Origin: Clytia hemisphaerica
Lineage: Eukaryota; Cnidaria; Hydrozoa; Leptothecata; Clytiidae
Assembly (NCBI GenBank): GCA_902728285.1
Contig: CACVBU010001358.1
Coordinates: 3,147,978-3,211,977 of the forward strand
Direction: 5' to 3'
Length of the DNA: 64,000 nt
Part shown: one piece after another, positions 1 through 9,896 of the stretch
How the letters are laid out: each line of letters starts with the position of its first letter
How positions within the stretch are numbered: position 1 is the stretch's first letter
Translations under genes and position numbers: made by a program
Notes under the pieces: generated by a model
The model's database searches: none
The model's input: the letters and a program-made list of their open reading frames with translations, nothing else
Told to the model about the DNA's origin: nothing

Positions 1-3
1 CGG

Positions 4-836
4 GTGAGTGTTGTTTTCGTCACCCGGTGGACCGGAAACAAAAATATTTTTAGGGTTCGCCTCACTCCTACCATTCATTCAGATCACCATATGGTCCAAG
101 TTGCAACCCATATGACTTTCGACAAAACTTGTAAAAATTTTACCAAGAAAACCTCACACAACAAATTTGACGATTTTAATTTTCACAGTCACAAAATTAA
201 TTGGGAAAATATTAAAAAAGATTTACAAAATATTGACTGGCATGCTATTTAAACCCCATTTCAGACCAAGACGAACAATATAATACTTTTCTTGATAAAT
301 GCATAAACGTTATCACTGAAAATCAAGTCCCTTCAAGAATGTCAAAGAAATCAACAAAAACCATTATACCCAGAGATAGAAGAGTGCTGATGCGAAAACG
401 CCTAAAGCTTAAGAAAAGGAAACCAACTCAAAAGATTCACCAAAAACTTATCGATATTGAACTTAAACTTCAAGAATCATACTCCAATGAAAGAAAGAAC
501 CAAGAAACAAATGCTACTTCGAAAATAAAATCCAATCCAAAATATTTTTATTCGTACGCGAAACGCTTTTCAAAACACAAACCAAAGGTTGGACCATTGA
601 AGGATCCAAAAATCAATCAACTGACAAATGACAGTCAAAAAATGGCAAACATTCTACAAAATCAATATACCTCTGTTTTTATGGAACCACTACCCAAATA
701 CAACTTGCCAGAAATCACCGAAAATCAACCAAATCTAAGTGATATCGACTTCTCAGAGCAAGATATTATAGAGGAGATCGGCACTTTATCCTCCAATGCA
801 GCAGCAGTACCAGACGGCTTCCCTGCATTTTCTTAA
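4..836 (+). pseudogene. LINE endonuclease C-terminus and RT N-terminal linker
   Basis: The first reading frame (to 252) contains SDHHMVQV, which matches the SDH catalytic-site motif at the end of AP-type endonucleases, followed by a hydrophilic stretch. The frame then shifts near 251 and continues (about 253-836) with a lysine/arginine-rich linker, the segment that usually asks for FNxxF/YxYxK contacts (here KYFYSYAKRF) and the start of RT at AAAVPDGFPA, equivalent to the AxGPDGxP motif. A second single-base shift near 833 stops the frame, but the next frame carries on to the MITE at 888. Not functional. Confidence 0.75.
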
Positions 837-887
837 AACAAGTTAAGTCACAGATTGCAGCCCCTCTCTCTCTAATCTGGAGAAATA

Positions 888-1153
888 CTCTTAGGTGCCA
901 AATAACCCCCCCCCTTGTTTAATTTTTAGATTTTTTTTCCAACCCCCCCCCCCCCCGGACGTTATTAATTTTTGAAAAAATTCCCAGCTACCAAAAGGAA
1001 AGTTTCTTGTTTTGACCCTTTTTAGGGTTTTGAAAAGTCCATTTTCCAACCCCCCCCCCCGGTAGGTCCCCCCGTTTATTTGATTTGAAAAATTTTTCTA
1101 ACCACCCCGTTTATTCGAACCCCCCCCCCCCCCGTTTATTTGGCACCTAAGAG
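888..1153. mobile_element. TA-flanked MITE inserted in LINE (poly-C rich)
   Basis: Perfect terminal inverted repeats CTCTTAGGTGCCAAATAA at 888-905 and its complement at 1136-1153, flanked on both sides by TA (886-887, 1154-1155). The 266-bp body is dominated by C runs of 9-14 bases separated by short T/A-rich stretches. No coding capacity. Removing the element plus one TA leaves the RT reading frame of the host LINE continuous (W-R-N-I-L-D-K around the site), which supports these exact boundaries. The TA target points to Tc1/mariner-type mobilisation. Confidence 0.85.
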
Positions 1154-1155
1154 TA

Positions 1156-2010
1156 TACTTGACAAAGGCTACACACCTCAACTTTTGAAAACCAGTTTCA
1201 TCACACCCATCTTAAAAAAAGGCAACCAAGGCCTACCTGAAAACTATCGACCTGAACTAAACGAACACTCAAGTTACCTCTCAGACACTGGCTCTCCTAT
1301 CGAAACCAAGATGGACGTGAAGGATTTAGGAGTCACTCTGGATGTGAACATGACATGCAGCAAACACATCACAAACCAGATCGAGAAAGTCAAAAGTATC
1401 ATTGCTTGGATAAACAAGAGAATGTCAAGTATTGCTAACTCTTTGGAAGTCACTGGTACTACCACACATTGACTATTGCTCCCAGCTGTGGTCACCTTCA
1501 AAAAGATATCTGATCCAACAACTGGAATCACTTCAAAAATCTTACCTGAATGGAATCCCTATACTTCAACATCTCAACTATTGGGAGAAGCTCAAAGAAC
1601 TTAAACTATACAGCCTGGAGCGGCGCAGAGAAAGATACAGGATTATCTACACCTGGAGCATCCTAGAACAGCTTGTACCAAATTTTAACTATGCTGAAAA
1701 CAAAGGTGGCATCTTCAATTACGATAACCAGAGACTGGGTAGAAAATGTTATCTAAAAGAGGTGAACATAAGGCAAAAAAACATATGGAGAGACTCCCTG
1801 TCAGAAGAAGGTCCCGGACTATTCAATGGCCTCCCACAATCCATCCGTAACCTCAAAAACTGCTCAAAAACTAATTTTAAACATCAATTGGACCATTTTC
1901 TCAATTCACTACCGGACGAGCCACTGCTGCCAAATTACTTTCCTCTTAGGAGAGCTGATTCAAATAGCATCAAAGTCATGGTCCATCATCAGATTTCTCA
2001 AATTGGATGA
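1156..2010 (+). pseudogene. LINE RT remnant: start of RT, internal deletion, C-terminus
   Basis: The first part reads ITPILKKG and ENYRP, the conserved block before RT motif 1. It then jumps directly to MDVKDLGVTLD, which normally lies after the FADD/YADD catalytic site, so roughly the whole catalytic region has been deleted. A frameshift near 1440 leads into VLPHIDYCSQLWSP, LESLQKS and SLERRRERYR, the typical LINE C-terminal block, ending at 2010. No catalytic aspartates remain. Confidence 0.75.
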
Positions 2011-2139
2011 TTGTTGGGACGAACAAAGAAGCCTTCAAAAAGTATAAAAAAGTAAGTAAGGATTCCCATTTCTGTAAAATTGCGATTCCCCATGGTTGCA
2101 AAATGGTGGCTATGGGTGATCAATGGGTGTTTAAGATAA

Positions 2140-2600
2140 ATTGCTCTTTTTGGAAATTATTGCCGAAAACGGCAATTTTTTTCAACGATGAAATGCTGAG
2201 TCAGCAAAATATGTTGTCCTTATAAGGGCAAAGATGTCAAAGGTGTTTGAAATTGTAAAATTGCATCGAGGAAAAGGTTTTTCAGATTTTTAAAAGTGAT
2301 TTTTTCAATTTTTCTTTGCACAATAATATGAAAAGTTCTAAAATAATATATAAAAAGATCCTGCATCGATGCTCTGAAACATAGCCAGAAAGAAAAAACA
2401 AAACCTCCTTGTAAGTTTGTTTACATATGACTTGATTTTGCTATCTGTAATAATAAAATCAACTTTACTTTCCAAAAACAGCAATAATTGCCGAATACGG
2501 CAATTTTCGTTTTGTTTACTTTTTTCTTCTTTTCTGCTGATTCAGCATTTCCTCGTTGAAAAAATTGCCGTTTTCGGCAATAATTGCCGAAAAGAGCAAT
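2140..2600. repeat. Foldback element with about 68-bp imperfect inverted ends
   Basis: The arm at 2140-2207 is the near-complement of 2531-2600; both contain the palindromic core ATTGCCGAAAACGGCAAT. A third related palindrome lies inside at about 2482-2505. No coding region. The flanking duplication is not clear, so the superfamily is open. The space between 2055 and 2140 shows nothing else. Confidence 0.55.
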
Positions 2601-2611
2601 AATTGGAGACT

Positions 2612-2860
2612 GTTCATCTAACGTTTCCAGATCATCTAAAAAGAACGACAAATAAGTATTAAAAAGCGACAAAAAGAACGACAAATTTTTAAAGAACGAC
2701 AAATTTCATATTTCGCCGTCCACAACCCCGACCAAAAGTGACTGTACCACCCCTAGAGACTCATTCCCTTTGATTGTCACGGGATTAACTGCATGTGGTT
2801 GAAAAAAGGCAATTCGCTTATTAGTCTCTATTTGGGTGAGCTGGAAACATTACATGAACT
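2612..2860. repeat. Dispersed repeat with imperfect inverted arms
   Basis: 2613-2700 (GTTTCCAGATCATCTAAA and AGAACGACAAA motifs) is clearly related to 31545-31612 elsewhere in the window. Within this copy, 2612-2636 is also the imperfect complement of 2835-2860. This suggests a MITE-like family, but no terminal duplications are seen. Confidence 0.4.
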
Positions 2861-3973
2861 AACTCATAATTGCCATTTTTATCTTAATTTAAGACTTAAA
2901 CACCCAACTGGTAATTCCTTTGTTCAATTGCTATTTTCTTTTGTTCTATGTGACGTAAACAGTGCGTCACAAAGAGCCATATAAACAAAACTCAACATTC
3001 TCACAAAAATTGTCTTTTTGATTTCCCAAACATTCGTCTAAAGCGCTCACTTCCACAATAATTTATGTAATTGCAACTTCGGTCAGTCCACAGTCGGCCT
3101 CAACATATACATGTGTTTTTATTTACGTGACCGAAGTGCCTACTAAAACAATCCGGGGGGAAGTGGCGAAGCAACACAGCAGATTATTCGTAAAGTAAAG
3201 AAATATCTTTTGGCATTGACAATCAAATATAATATATTATATTATATTTCCTTAATTCAAAAATCAAAAATTCATTTTTCATTTGCGAAAATAAAAATAA
3301 AAAATAATGAATTAATATTACATACTAAGACGCCCCCGTCTTTTACTTTTGTTTAAATTCCGATCTCGGAACGTGCAAAATGCCCGTCCGCCCAATATCC
3401 ACCCAATCAGCTTAAATTCACTTTTATTGTCCTTTGACTTTCAAAAAATAGTATTAAAAATTATGAATTTATAATAATTACAAAAAATAAAAAGTTTGAT
3501 ATATACTTCATTAGTGAAATATTCAATAAATACTAGTTTCAATTTTCAGTGGGCGTTTTTCTAGGGCTTCGTTTGTCGCGCAATTTTTGCGTCACACAAA
3601 CTTTCTCGGCTGCTCGTAATAATTATGCATTGCCAAATTTGGTTCTCCATTGTCAGGTCAGGATCGATGGTGACGTCACCTAAGCATAAAAAAGAAAGGA
3701 TTTCGTTTTATGCAATTTGCGAGGTATTCTATTCGCCGTGCGAGCGTACTTTTCGTAGACTAGTCGGAATACTTTCTTTTACTCGCGGGATTGATGGTAA
3801 CTTTTCATCTTCGTTATTTTTAAAATGAAGCACAACCGAAAAAAAACGAAACTTCAGAAAGTTGCGTATTTCCAGTGAGTAAACGATTCTGGCAATTAAA
3901 AAAATTTATGATGATGATTTTTTTCGGTCAGGCAAATGTCTCGTATTGGGGGTTCTAGTCTTGACCCCTAAGC
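2861..3973. other. Noncoding AT-rich stretch
   Basis: I see no gene, RNA or complete mobile element here. There is a strongly AT-rich patch at about 3220-3320 and 3430-3530, and single CRE-like TGACGTCA at 3671-3678. Short open frames look random. Confidence 0.5.
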
Positions 3974-4172
3974 CTACGCGAGATTGAAGCGTTTGGGTAA
4001 ACGAGACAAACTCCAAAAAAGCTGGTGTTTTGAAGCGCTTCCGTGCAATCGAAATGTCGCTGTTTGTGACGCACTGGTAAAGACTTCACGAATTGAAGTA
4101 CTTCCACTAACTGCCTGCCAATCATTTCTGAGTAAGTTTTTAACCAATGTAATTATTGCATTACAGTAAAGT

Positions 4173-4248
4173 GGGATTACCGAACCGCCATCACCAAAAA
4201 AAGAATTCGGAAGCCAGCATTCTATCCATTGAGCTATAAATGCCCCAG
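4173..4248 (-). pseudogene. tRNA-Arg-like relic or SINE head
   Basis: Read on the minus strand, this has a good pol III A box (TAGCTCAATGG, complement of 4226-4236), followed by CTGGCTTCCGAA, which looks like an anticodon arm with CCG (Arg). About 40 bases later comes GGTTCGGTAATCCC (complement of 4173-4186), a degraded B box. The 3' half of the anticodon stem is lost and extra bases are inserted, so it cannot fold as a working tRNA. It may be the tRNA-derived head of a SINE whose body would run toward 3974, but no tail or duplication was found. Confidence 0.5.
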
Positions 4249-4569
4249 ATGCCAGAGCATGATTTTGCAATTCGTCACAAATTTGATTTGGGCCAAAATT
4301 GCGTTGGGTCGTCTCACTCCGTCACGTCTAGGCAACAGTTGTGTAAATCAGTCTGGGAAATCCTCTCAATTGCACGCTTATGTTCCGAGGCTGTAAGCGC
4401 GCAATTGCACAGTTACAAAATGGCAGAATTTTTAACGCTTATCGAAATTGTTCTGAAACGGGCAGTAAGCGGTAAGCGTGCAATTGCACCCTTTATTATT
4501 CTGACACGCAATTCCTTTCGAAAGCTCTGTTGAATTTCAAAAGTCTAGGGCAGTGTAGACCTAAAGGTC

Positions 4570-4885
4570 TAAAACAGCATCTAATAACATGAAAACCAGA
4601 ATATGTATCTTCAATGGGAATCAAAACTATAAAGTGCACTTACAAACATCAATTTGTCAGATCTAACAAAATTAATAACTGCACTGTCATCATTGACAAT
4701 AAAACAAACGATTTTCTGTCAAGAGCCTTGTAAACATTCCAACAACTTCCATCGAAATGATCTATCACAGCTCAGTCTACCATTTTTAACGCGGTCCGAG
4801 AATTGAGCAGAGCGCCCGAGCTCCCGCGTGTCGCGCACCGCGGGGATTGAAAACTTCAATCTGTCAATCCTTTTCTCAAGCGAAG
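4570..4885. other. Interior of the TIR element, no gene
   Basis: Noncoding. At 4554-4569 there is a palindrome TAGACCTAAAGGTCTA that matches the TAGACC ends of the MITE at 8917-9650, possibly a footprint or a deleted relative. No open frames of interest. Confidence 0.4.
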
Positions 4886-5494
4886 GGTAGTTCTAGTTCT
4901 AGTTCTATTAAGTGATCACATAATACGCTAACGTACATTATCATGATATTGAAAATAAAAAGTTATTAAAAATACCTAATAAAATGAAAACAACTAAAGC
5001 TAAAAGTGGCTGCAAGAAGAAGTAGTGAGATAGCGAAGTAGCGAGATATGACTGAAGCTGAAAGACACCACCACAAGGATTTAGAATAGTATGTAGTAAG
5101 CGAGAGGCTAAGATGTGATAATGTAGACCTGAAAGACTAGTGATTTGATGAAGTTAATAAGATATAAAATATACATTTAAATTTTTATATAATATATAAA
5201 TATGATTACTTAAAATTAAATATTGTGATTCAGTATTATGTTTAATATAAGCTAAAAAGAAAGGAGAAACATTAATAGTAAATAAATAACTTTTGCCTTG
5301 AATGCACGACCTAGCTGCTGAGCTGAATAGAAAAAGAATAGAATTAGTGAGAGTTTGAGATTAGAGGATGATGACTAGATTGAGACTAGATACTAAGGCA
5401 CAGCAGGAATAGAGCTAAAATAAAAAGCTTGAAATCAGGAGGAGTTATGAGCAAGTGAAGGCAAAATGTAAACAATTAAAATGATACATACAAG

Positions 5495-8347
5495 TTAAGT
5501 ATAGTGCTCATTGACACCTTTACAAAAAGAATCATAATTTAACTCAGATATGAGATTCACGGGTAATTCATTCCACAGGCGGATGGTTGACGGGAAGTAA
5601 CTGAATTCATATGTTTGAATCCTTGCATTGATTGGAATAAGTTTAAGATGAGTGTTACGTGCACGAGGTGCAAGAGCGGATAAAGATTCAACTTTGCCAT
5701 GAAGAATTTTATGCATGAATTTAACTTTATTTGCTGTTCTCCTGGTTTGAAGGGTTTTAAGTTCAAGATTACGAAGCATCAATGAGGGACTACTCATTTG
5801 CCGCCAGTCATTCGAGATGAAGCGTGCAGCTTTCCTCTGAACCATTTCCAGCTTATAGATGTTGGAGGCTGAGTGAGGGTCCCATACGACTGATCCATAT
5901 TCCAGGATGGGTCGGACATAAGTTTTGCAGCATTGAAGCTTTGTATTTGGGTGACATGATCTGAGATTCCTTTGTATGAAACATCGAGTTTGGTTGGCTT
6001 TCTTAACAGTATAGTCGTTATGGACATTCCAGGAGAGCTTTTTGTGGATATACACACCTAGATATTTCGCTGAGTCAACAACTTCAAGTACTTGGTTGTG
6101 CATTGAATATGGTTGAATGATAGTATTACGCTTGTTGGTGATTCGTAAAACCTTACATTTGTCCGGGTTGAACTCCATTGACCATTCATGTTCCCAATTC
6201 ATGAGTTGGTTTAAGTCTTCCTGAAGGCTTATGGCATCATTAACTGAGTCAATGACTCTGTAAATGAGTGCATCATCAGCAAACAATCTTATTTTACATT
6301 TAACCAATTCAGGAAGATCGTTTATGTAAACTAAAAACAGAAGAGGGCCGAGGACTGTGCCTTGAGGAACTCCAGAGATAACATTACCTTTTTCAGATGA
6401 CTCGCCGTTAACGACAACAGTTTGAGTGCGATCGGAGAGGTAGTTGGTGATCCATTCAAGAGTTTTACCCCTTACGCCATAATGATGAAGTTTTAGACAA
6501 AGTTTTTTGTGGTCAACTTTATCAAAAGCCTTTGAAAAGTCAAGTAGAATTGAGTCGATTTGCTTAGCTTCGTTCAGGGACTTAGCAAGGTCTTGGATGG
6601 TTGTTACAAGTTGTGATTCACATGACCGATGTTTCCTGAAACCATGCTGGCTATCTGTCAGAATGTTGGTGTTGTCAAGGTGGGCCATAATGTTGCTGTG
6701 TAAAATATGCTCCAAAATTTTACAGGATATGGAGGTAAGACTGATAGGCCTGTAGTTACAGGCTTTGGATTTGTCGGTTTTACCAGGTTTGAACACAGGG
6801 GCAACCAGGGCATGCCTCCAGTCATCTGGGATAGAAGACTGTTTGAGTGAAGCTTGCATCACTAAGGTAAGACCAGGAGATATTTGGTCAGCAAACTCAT
6901 TGAGAAATCTTGATGAGACACCATCTGGACCAGCAGCTTTGTTAGGGTTGATATCGTTAAGGAGTTTCCGAACACCAGGTTCTGTGATATTAATTTCTGG
7001 CATGGGTGTATTCGCTTGACCCTGCAGGGGTGGGATTCGATCGTCAGGAATGGAGAAGACATTTGAAAACTGTTTGTTGAGGATGTTCGCTTTCTTGGTG
7101 TTATCAATGTGTAAGCTGCCATTGTCTCGCAGGGGTGCTACTCCATCATTTTCACATTTACGGGATTTTATGAATCGAAACAGTTTCTTAGGATTATTCA
7201 CCCCATCTGGGCTTACACAGTTTTTGACAAAGTTATTGAATGCTGATTTGCAAGCTTTCCTGCATTCGTTTGTTAGCTTTTTGAAGCGATCCCAGTCTGC
7301 AGGTTTTGATGATTTTTTGGCTCGCTTGTAGGCCCTCTTCTTTCGCCGAGATAACCTTTTACATTTCTGTGTTATCCAAGGTTGAGAATAACGACTTGAT
7401 GTGTATTTTGAAGGGACGGATAGCATGGCATTTTCGATAAGAGCTTTGAGGGCTTTCCACATGTCATTAACAGGGGATTCAGAGTTGTAAGTAGTGGTAA
7501 ACTCAGCAATTTCAGCAGAGATTTGATCTTTGATGGGCCCAATGTTTGCTCTGTTCCACATGAAGATTTTGTGTTTGCTAGGTTTGGATCGAATAGGATG
7601 ACATACCATGTCAAGAAGAACAGCTGTTTCGTGGTCACTGAAACCTGGGTGAGGGGCTATTCTGCTGACAAAAGTTGGTCGATTTGTTGCGATGATGTCA
7701 AGAGTGTTTTCCTGACGTGTAGGAAACTTGACTAGCTGCTCTAAGCCACAATCGTCAAAAGTCTCGAGGAAGCCTTCGCTGATGTTCTTTTTGTAATTAT
7801 TGCTAACAATAGTGTTATTGTTCCAGTCTATATCTGGAAGATTTGTATCACCACCAAACCAATGTGGAGAGTTTTTGAATGTGTTATTCAGATCTTTGAT
7901 TTCATTACATATGTTGGTAGCTACAAGAAGATTGGAATCAGTAGGTCTGTAGCACGAAGTGATGATTACTGGGTGTTTATGTGTCTGGATTTTGATTGAG
8001 ACAAGTTCGCATGTCTCTGATTTTTTGACCTGTTCTGCAATGAGTTCTCTTTTAACAATTATGATCGCACCACCTTTGGAGTTATCTTTTATTCTGTCAC
8101 GGCGAAAGCACTTGTATGTTTCAGGTAAAAATTCATTATCCTTGATACAGGGATCTAAGTGGGTTTCAGATCCAATGATAACATCAATGTTATCATCGAA
8201 TAGCGCATCTTCAAGGAGTTCTTTCTTGTCCCAGATACTACAAAAGTTTATGCATAAGATACGGAGTTGTTTGGCTAATAGCTTTGGTGTGTTATTGCTG
8301 GCATTAGAGATGTTTGAATCAGTTGAGGAGTTGAGGGTATTGTCGAA
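5495..8347 (-). CDS. LINE endonuclease-reverse transcriptase (950-codon open frame)
   Basis: Nicks target DNA and copies the element RNA into it. The frame is open from 8347 although the first ATG is only at 7609, because the true start lies in the upstream frame. The APE endonuclease (about residues 1-250) shows IGSETHL (catalytic Glu), GGAIIIVK, SCYRP, GGDTNLPDIDW and GFSDHETAV. Counting from the ATG at 7609, the RT shows AGPDG (226-230), NYRPIS (285-290), GFRKHRS (323-329), DFSKAFD (357-363), GVPQGTVLGP (413-422) and the catalytic FADD (443-446), followed by the usual C-terminal block. All RT catalytic aspartates are present. A one-base insertion near 8349 separates it from the PHD frame; without it the two would be one protein of about 1,100 residues. 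Confidence 0.88.
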   Translation of the reverse strand, partial: FDNTLNSSTDSNISNASNNTPKLLAKQLRILCINFCSIWDKKELLEDALFDDNIDVIIGSETHLDPCIKDNEFLPETYKCFRRDRIKDNSKGGAIIIVKRELIAEQVKKSETCELVSIKIQTHKHPVIITSCYRPTDSNLLVATNICNEIKDLNNTFKNSPHWFGGDTNLPDIDWNNNTIVSNNYKKNISEGFLETFDDCGLEQLVKFPTRQENTLDIIATNRPTFVSRIAPHPGFSDHETAVLLDMVCHPIRSKPSKHKIFMWNRANIGPIKDQISAEIAEFTTTYNSESPVNDMWKALKALIENAMLSVPSKYTSSRYSQPWITQKCKRLSRRKKRAYKRAKKSSKPADWDRFKKLTNECRKACKSAFNNFVKNCVSPDGVNNPKKLFRFIKSRKCENDGVAPLRDNGSLHIDNTKKANILNKQFSNVFSIPDDRIPPLQGQANTPMPEINITEPGVRKLLNDINPNKAAGPDGVSSRFLNEFADQISPGLTLVMQASLKQSSIPDDWRHALVAPVFKPGKTDKSKACNYRPISLTSISCKILEHILHSNIMAHLDNTNILTDSQHGFRKHRSCESQLVTTIQDLAKSLNEAKQIDSILLDFSKAFDKVDHKKLCLKLHHYGVRGKTLEWITNYLSDRTQTVVVNGESSEKGNVISGVPQGTVLGPLLFLVYINDLPELVKCKIRLFADDALIYRVIDSVNDAISLQEDLNQLMNWEHEWSMEFNPDKCKVLRITNKRNTIIQPYSMHNQVLEVVDSAKYLGVYIHKKLSWNVHNDYTVKKANQTRCFIQRNLRSCHPNTKLQCCKTYVRPILEYGSVVWDPHSASNIYKLEMVQRKAARFISNDWRQMSSPSLMLRNLELKTLQTRRTANKVKFMHKILHGKVESLSALAPRARNTHLKLIPINARIQTYEFSYFPSTIRLWNELPVNLISELNYDSFCKGVNEHYT

Positions 8348-8807
8348 TTAATGATGGGCTGATATTTTTGATACCACAGTTGCAACATTCCCAGGTGAGA
8401 TCAGGAGTTGATTCATAAGCTTGGTAGATAAGACTGTTAATTTCAATACAATCTTTGTGGAACCATTGGTCACATGAGTCACATGCTATTGCTCTTTGAC
8501 CCCATTTCACAGCTTTGTAACACTCGCCACATGGAAATTTAATTGGACGAGCTGGTCCTGGGTTGGTTTCAATTTGACCACTAAAGATCAGTAACAAGTT
8601 GATCAGATGATATGTAGATTGTTTTCTGGGCTGAATTTTTGTATGGATCATGTTGTACGAAATAGTGAAGAACACTTCTTTGGTAAATATATCCCCATCA
8701 GGAATGAATGTAATGTCAGTGTTGAATACATATCCGTCTTTGATGTTGTTAGGTTTCAGCCAGATTGTTGAATACAACACAATCGTCAAGAGCTTGTGTA
8801 AATACAT
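8319..8807 (-). CDS. LINE N-terminal module: 2A-like motif and PHD finger
   Basis: 162 codons from the ATG at 8807. A hydrophobic stretch (residues about 85-95) runs into SGQIETNPGP, which matches the D(V/I)ExNPGP ribosome-skipping motif of 2A peptides except that Gln replaces the usual Asp. It is followed directly by a Cys4-His-Cys3 PHD-type zinc finger (CGECYKAV, CDSCDQWFHKDC, WECCNCG). 2A-like sequences are known at the N-termini of several animal APE-type LINEs. The frame overlaps the endonuclease frame by about 29 bases and ends at a TGA created by a single-base shift. Confidence 0.8.
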   Translation of the reverse strand: MYLHKLLTIVLYSTIWLKPNNIKDGYVFNTDITFIPDGDIFTKEVFFTISYNMIHTKIQPRKQSTYHLINLLLIFSGQIETNPGPARPIKFPCGECYKAVKWGQRAIACDSCDQWFHKDCIEINSLIYQAYESTPDLTWECCNCGIKNISPSLIRQYPQLLN

Positions 8808-8916
8808 TGTTAAGATCAGAACTTTGACTCAAATTTGGAGTTATGGTGTTTCTTTTTCTTTGTACGCGAAGCGATTCTAGCTTTACGATAGTGCCGCGGA
8901 TTATCAATGGATAGTA

Positions 8917-9650
8917 TAGACCTTTTCGCCTTTGCGTCCGCCATATTGAATTGTATGCAAAAATTTAGGTGGCCGAATTGCCGTGGTGAAATTCCCTTAG
9001 AAAGTATGCAAAACATATGCAAGTTTACACAAAGATTAAAAAGACAACAAAGCATCTTATAAATAAATATTATAATCATTAGAACAATAAAAGATGGAAT
9101 TTCTTAATCCAAAAGGAAATATTTACAGAACAACAAAAGCCCTATTAGGAATTTGTTCTTAAAGACATTGCATATTCTGTTTTCATGCCATTAAGAAATT
9201 CCACGAAGACGGAGTACACACATCAAACTTTCAAAAAACGCAAACTGAAAGCAGTAATTATGACGTCACACTTTCTCAATGTTTTGATTTGATCATTTGG
9301 CGGCTCTATTCCCAGGAGAATAATTTGCCGTCAGCCGAATAAGGATTGTTTTTTACCTTCGCGGGTGATTTTTCAGTTTGAGTTTCTGTCTAATGTTATG
9401 GTCTTTTGAAGTGCTTGTTCTAAGAGATGAGTGAATATAATTGTTTTTAGTTTTCAAGAGAAGCAAATTTAATCTTTCTTCTACAAGATTACACTTTAAC
9501 ATAATGCCAATTATGCATGTAAGTTTTTAATTTATACTTTCTTTTTGCATATGTTTTGCATACTTTCTAAGGGAATTTCACCACGGCAAATTCGCCACCA
9601 TTTTTTTTGCATACAATTCAATATGGCGGACGCAAAGGCGAAAAGGTCTA
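8917..9650. mobile_element. 734-bp MITE with about 108-bp TIRs
   Basis: The left end TAGACCTTTTCGCC at 8917 and its complement ending at 9650 start inverted repeats that run about 108 bp to AAACATATGCAA (9025 and 9543) with only a few differences. If the terminal TA is the duplicated target (8917-8918, 9649-9650), the ends are GACCTTTTCGCC. Each arm contains ATGGCGGACGCAAAGGCG reading outward. The interior (9030-9540) is noncoding. It lies just upstream of the LINE 5' end, inside the larger TIR element. Confidence 0.8.
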
Positions 9651-9896
9651 TTCAATCATCATTATCCCTTTATTTTCATTCCTAGAACTTTTGCAAAAAA
9701 AAGGAAAAATAGAAAAGTTGTATTTTTTACTGCTCTATTCACATACTGAGTTTGAAAGATCTTCTATGTGGCGTTTTTTTGCAAACTCCAAAAAACTGAT
9801 TTTCGTCCCGCCTTTGCGGGACTTTGGCTTAAGTGCTTGAGTGCAGCATAGGGTACAAAGTCCAAACATGCGTTTTCCGTAATTTTTGTGTGAAGA
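9651..9896. other. Interior of the TIR element, no gene
   Basis: Noncoding. It has one short hairpin with a 7-bp stem at 9805-9822 (GTCCCGC, loop CTTT). No protein signal was recognised. Confidence 0.4.

Larger units (their letters stand above)
1..2055 (+). mobile_element. Decayed LINE (APE-type non-LTR retrotransposon), cut by window edge
   Basis: Pieces of one LINE protein follow in order across about 2 kb: end of an endonuclease domain, the linker to the reverse transcriptase, RT start, then post-catalytic RT and C-terminus. The copy has frameshifts near 251 and 833, a large internal deletion that removes the RT catalytic core, and a MITE at 888-1153. The tail near 2036-2060 ends in a short AAAG/TAAG-rich stretch that may be the 3' end. 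The 5' part lies outside the window. The family (CR1, Jockey or Rex-like) is not resolved. Confidence 0.8.
4886..8916 (-). mobile_element. Near-complete CR1-type LINE with PHD finger and 2A-like motif
   Basis: About 4 kb on the minus strand. It has a short 5' leader (8808-8916), a first frame with a 2A-like motif and PHD finger, an endonuclease-RT frame, an about 600-bp AT-rich 3' UTR (4910-5494), and a 3' end made of the hexamer AGAACT repeated (about 4890-4912), as expected for CR1/L2-group LINEs that end in microsatellites rather than poly-A. Only one disabling frameshift was found in about 3.3 kb of coding sequence, so it is a young copy. The exact 5' end and target duplication are obscured by the MITE at 8917. 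Confidence 0.8.

Noticed and set aside
9805..9822. Rho-independent-type terminator hairpin
   Set aside because: The DNA is eukaryotic and there is no transcript ending here; a short stem can arise by chance.
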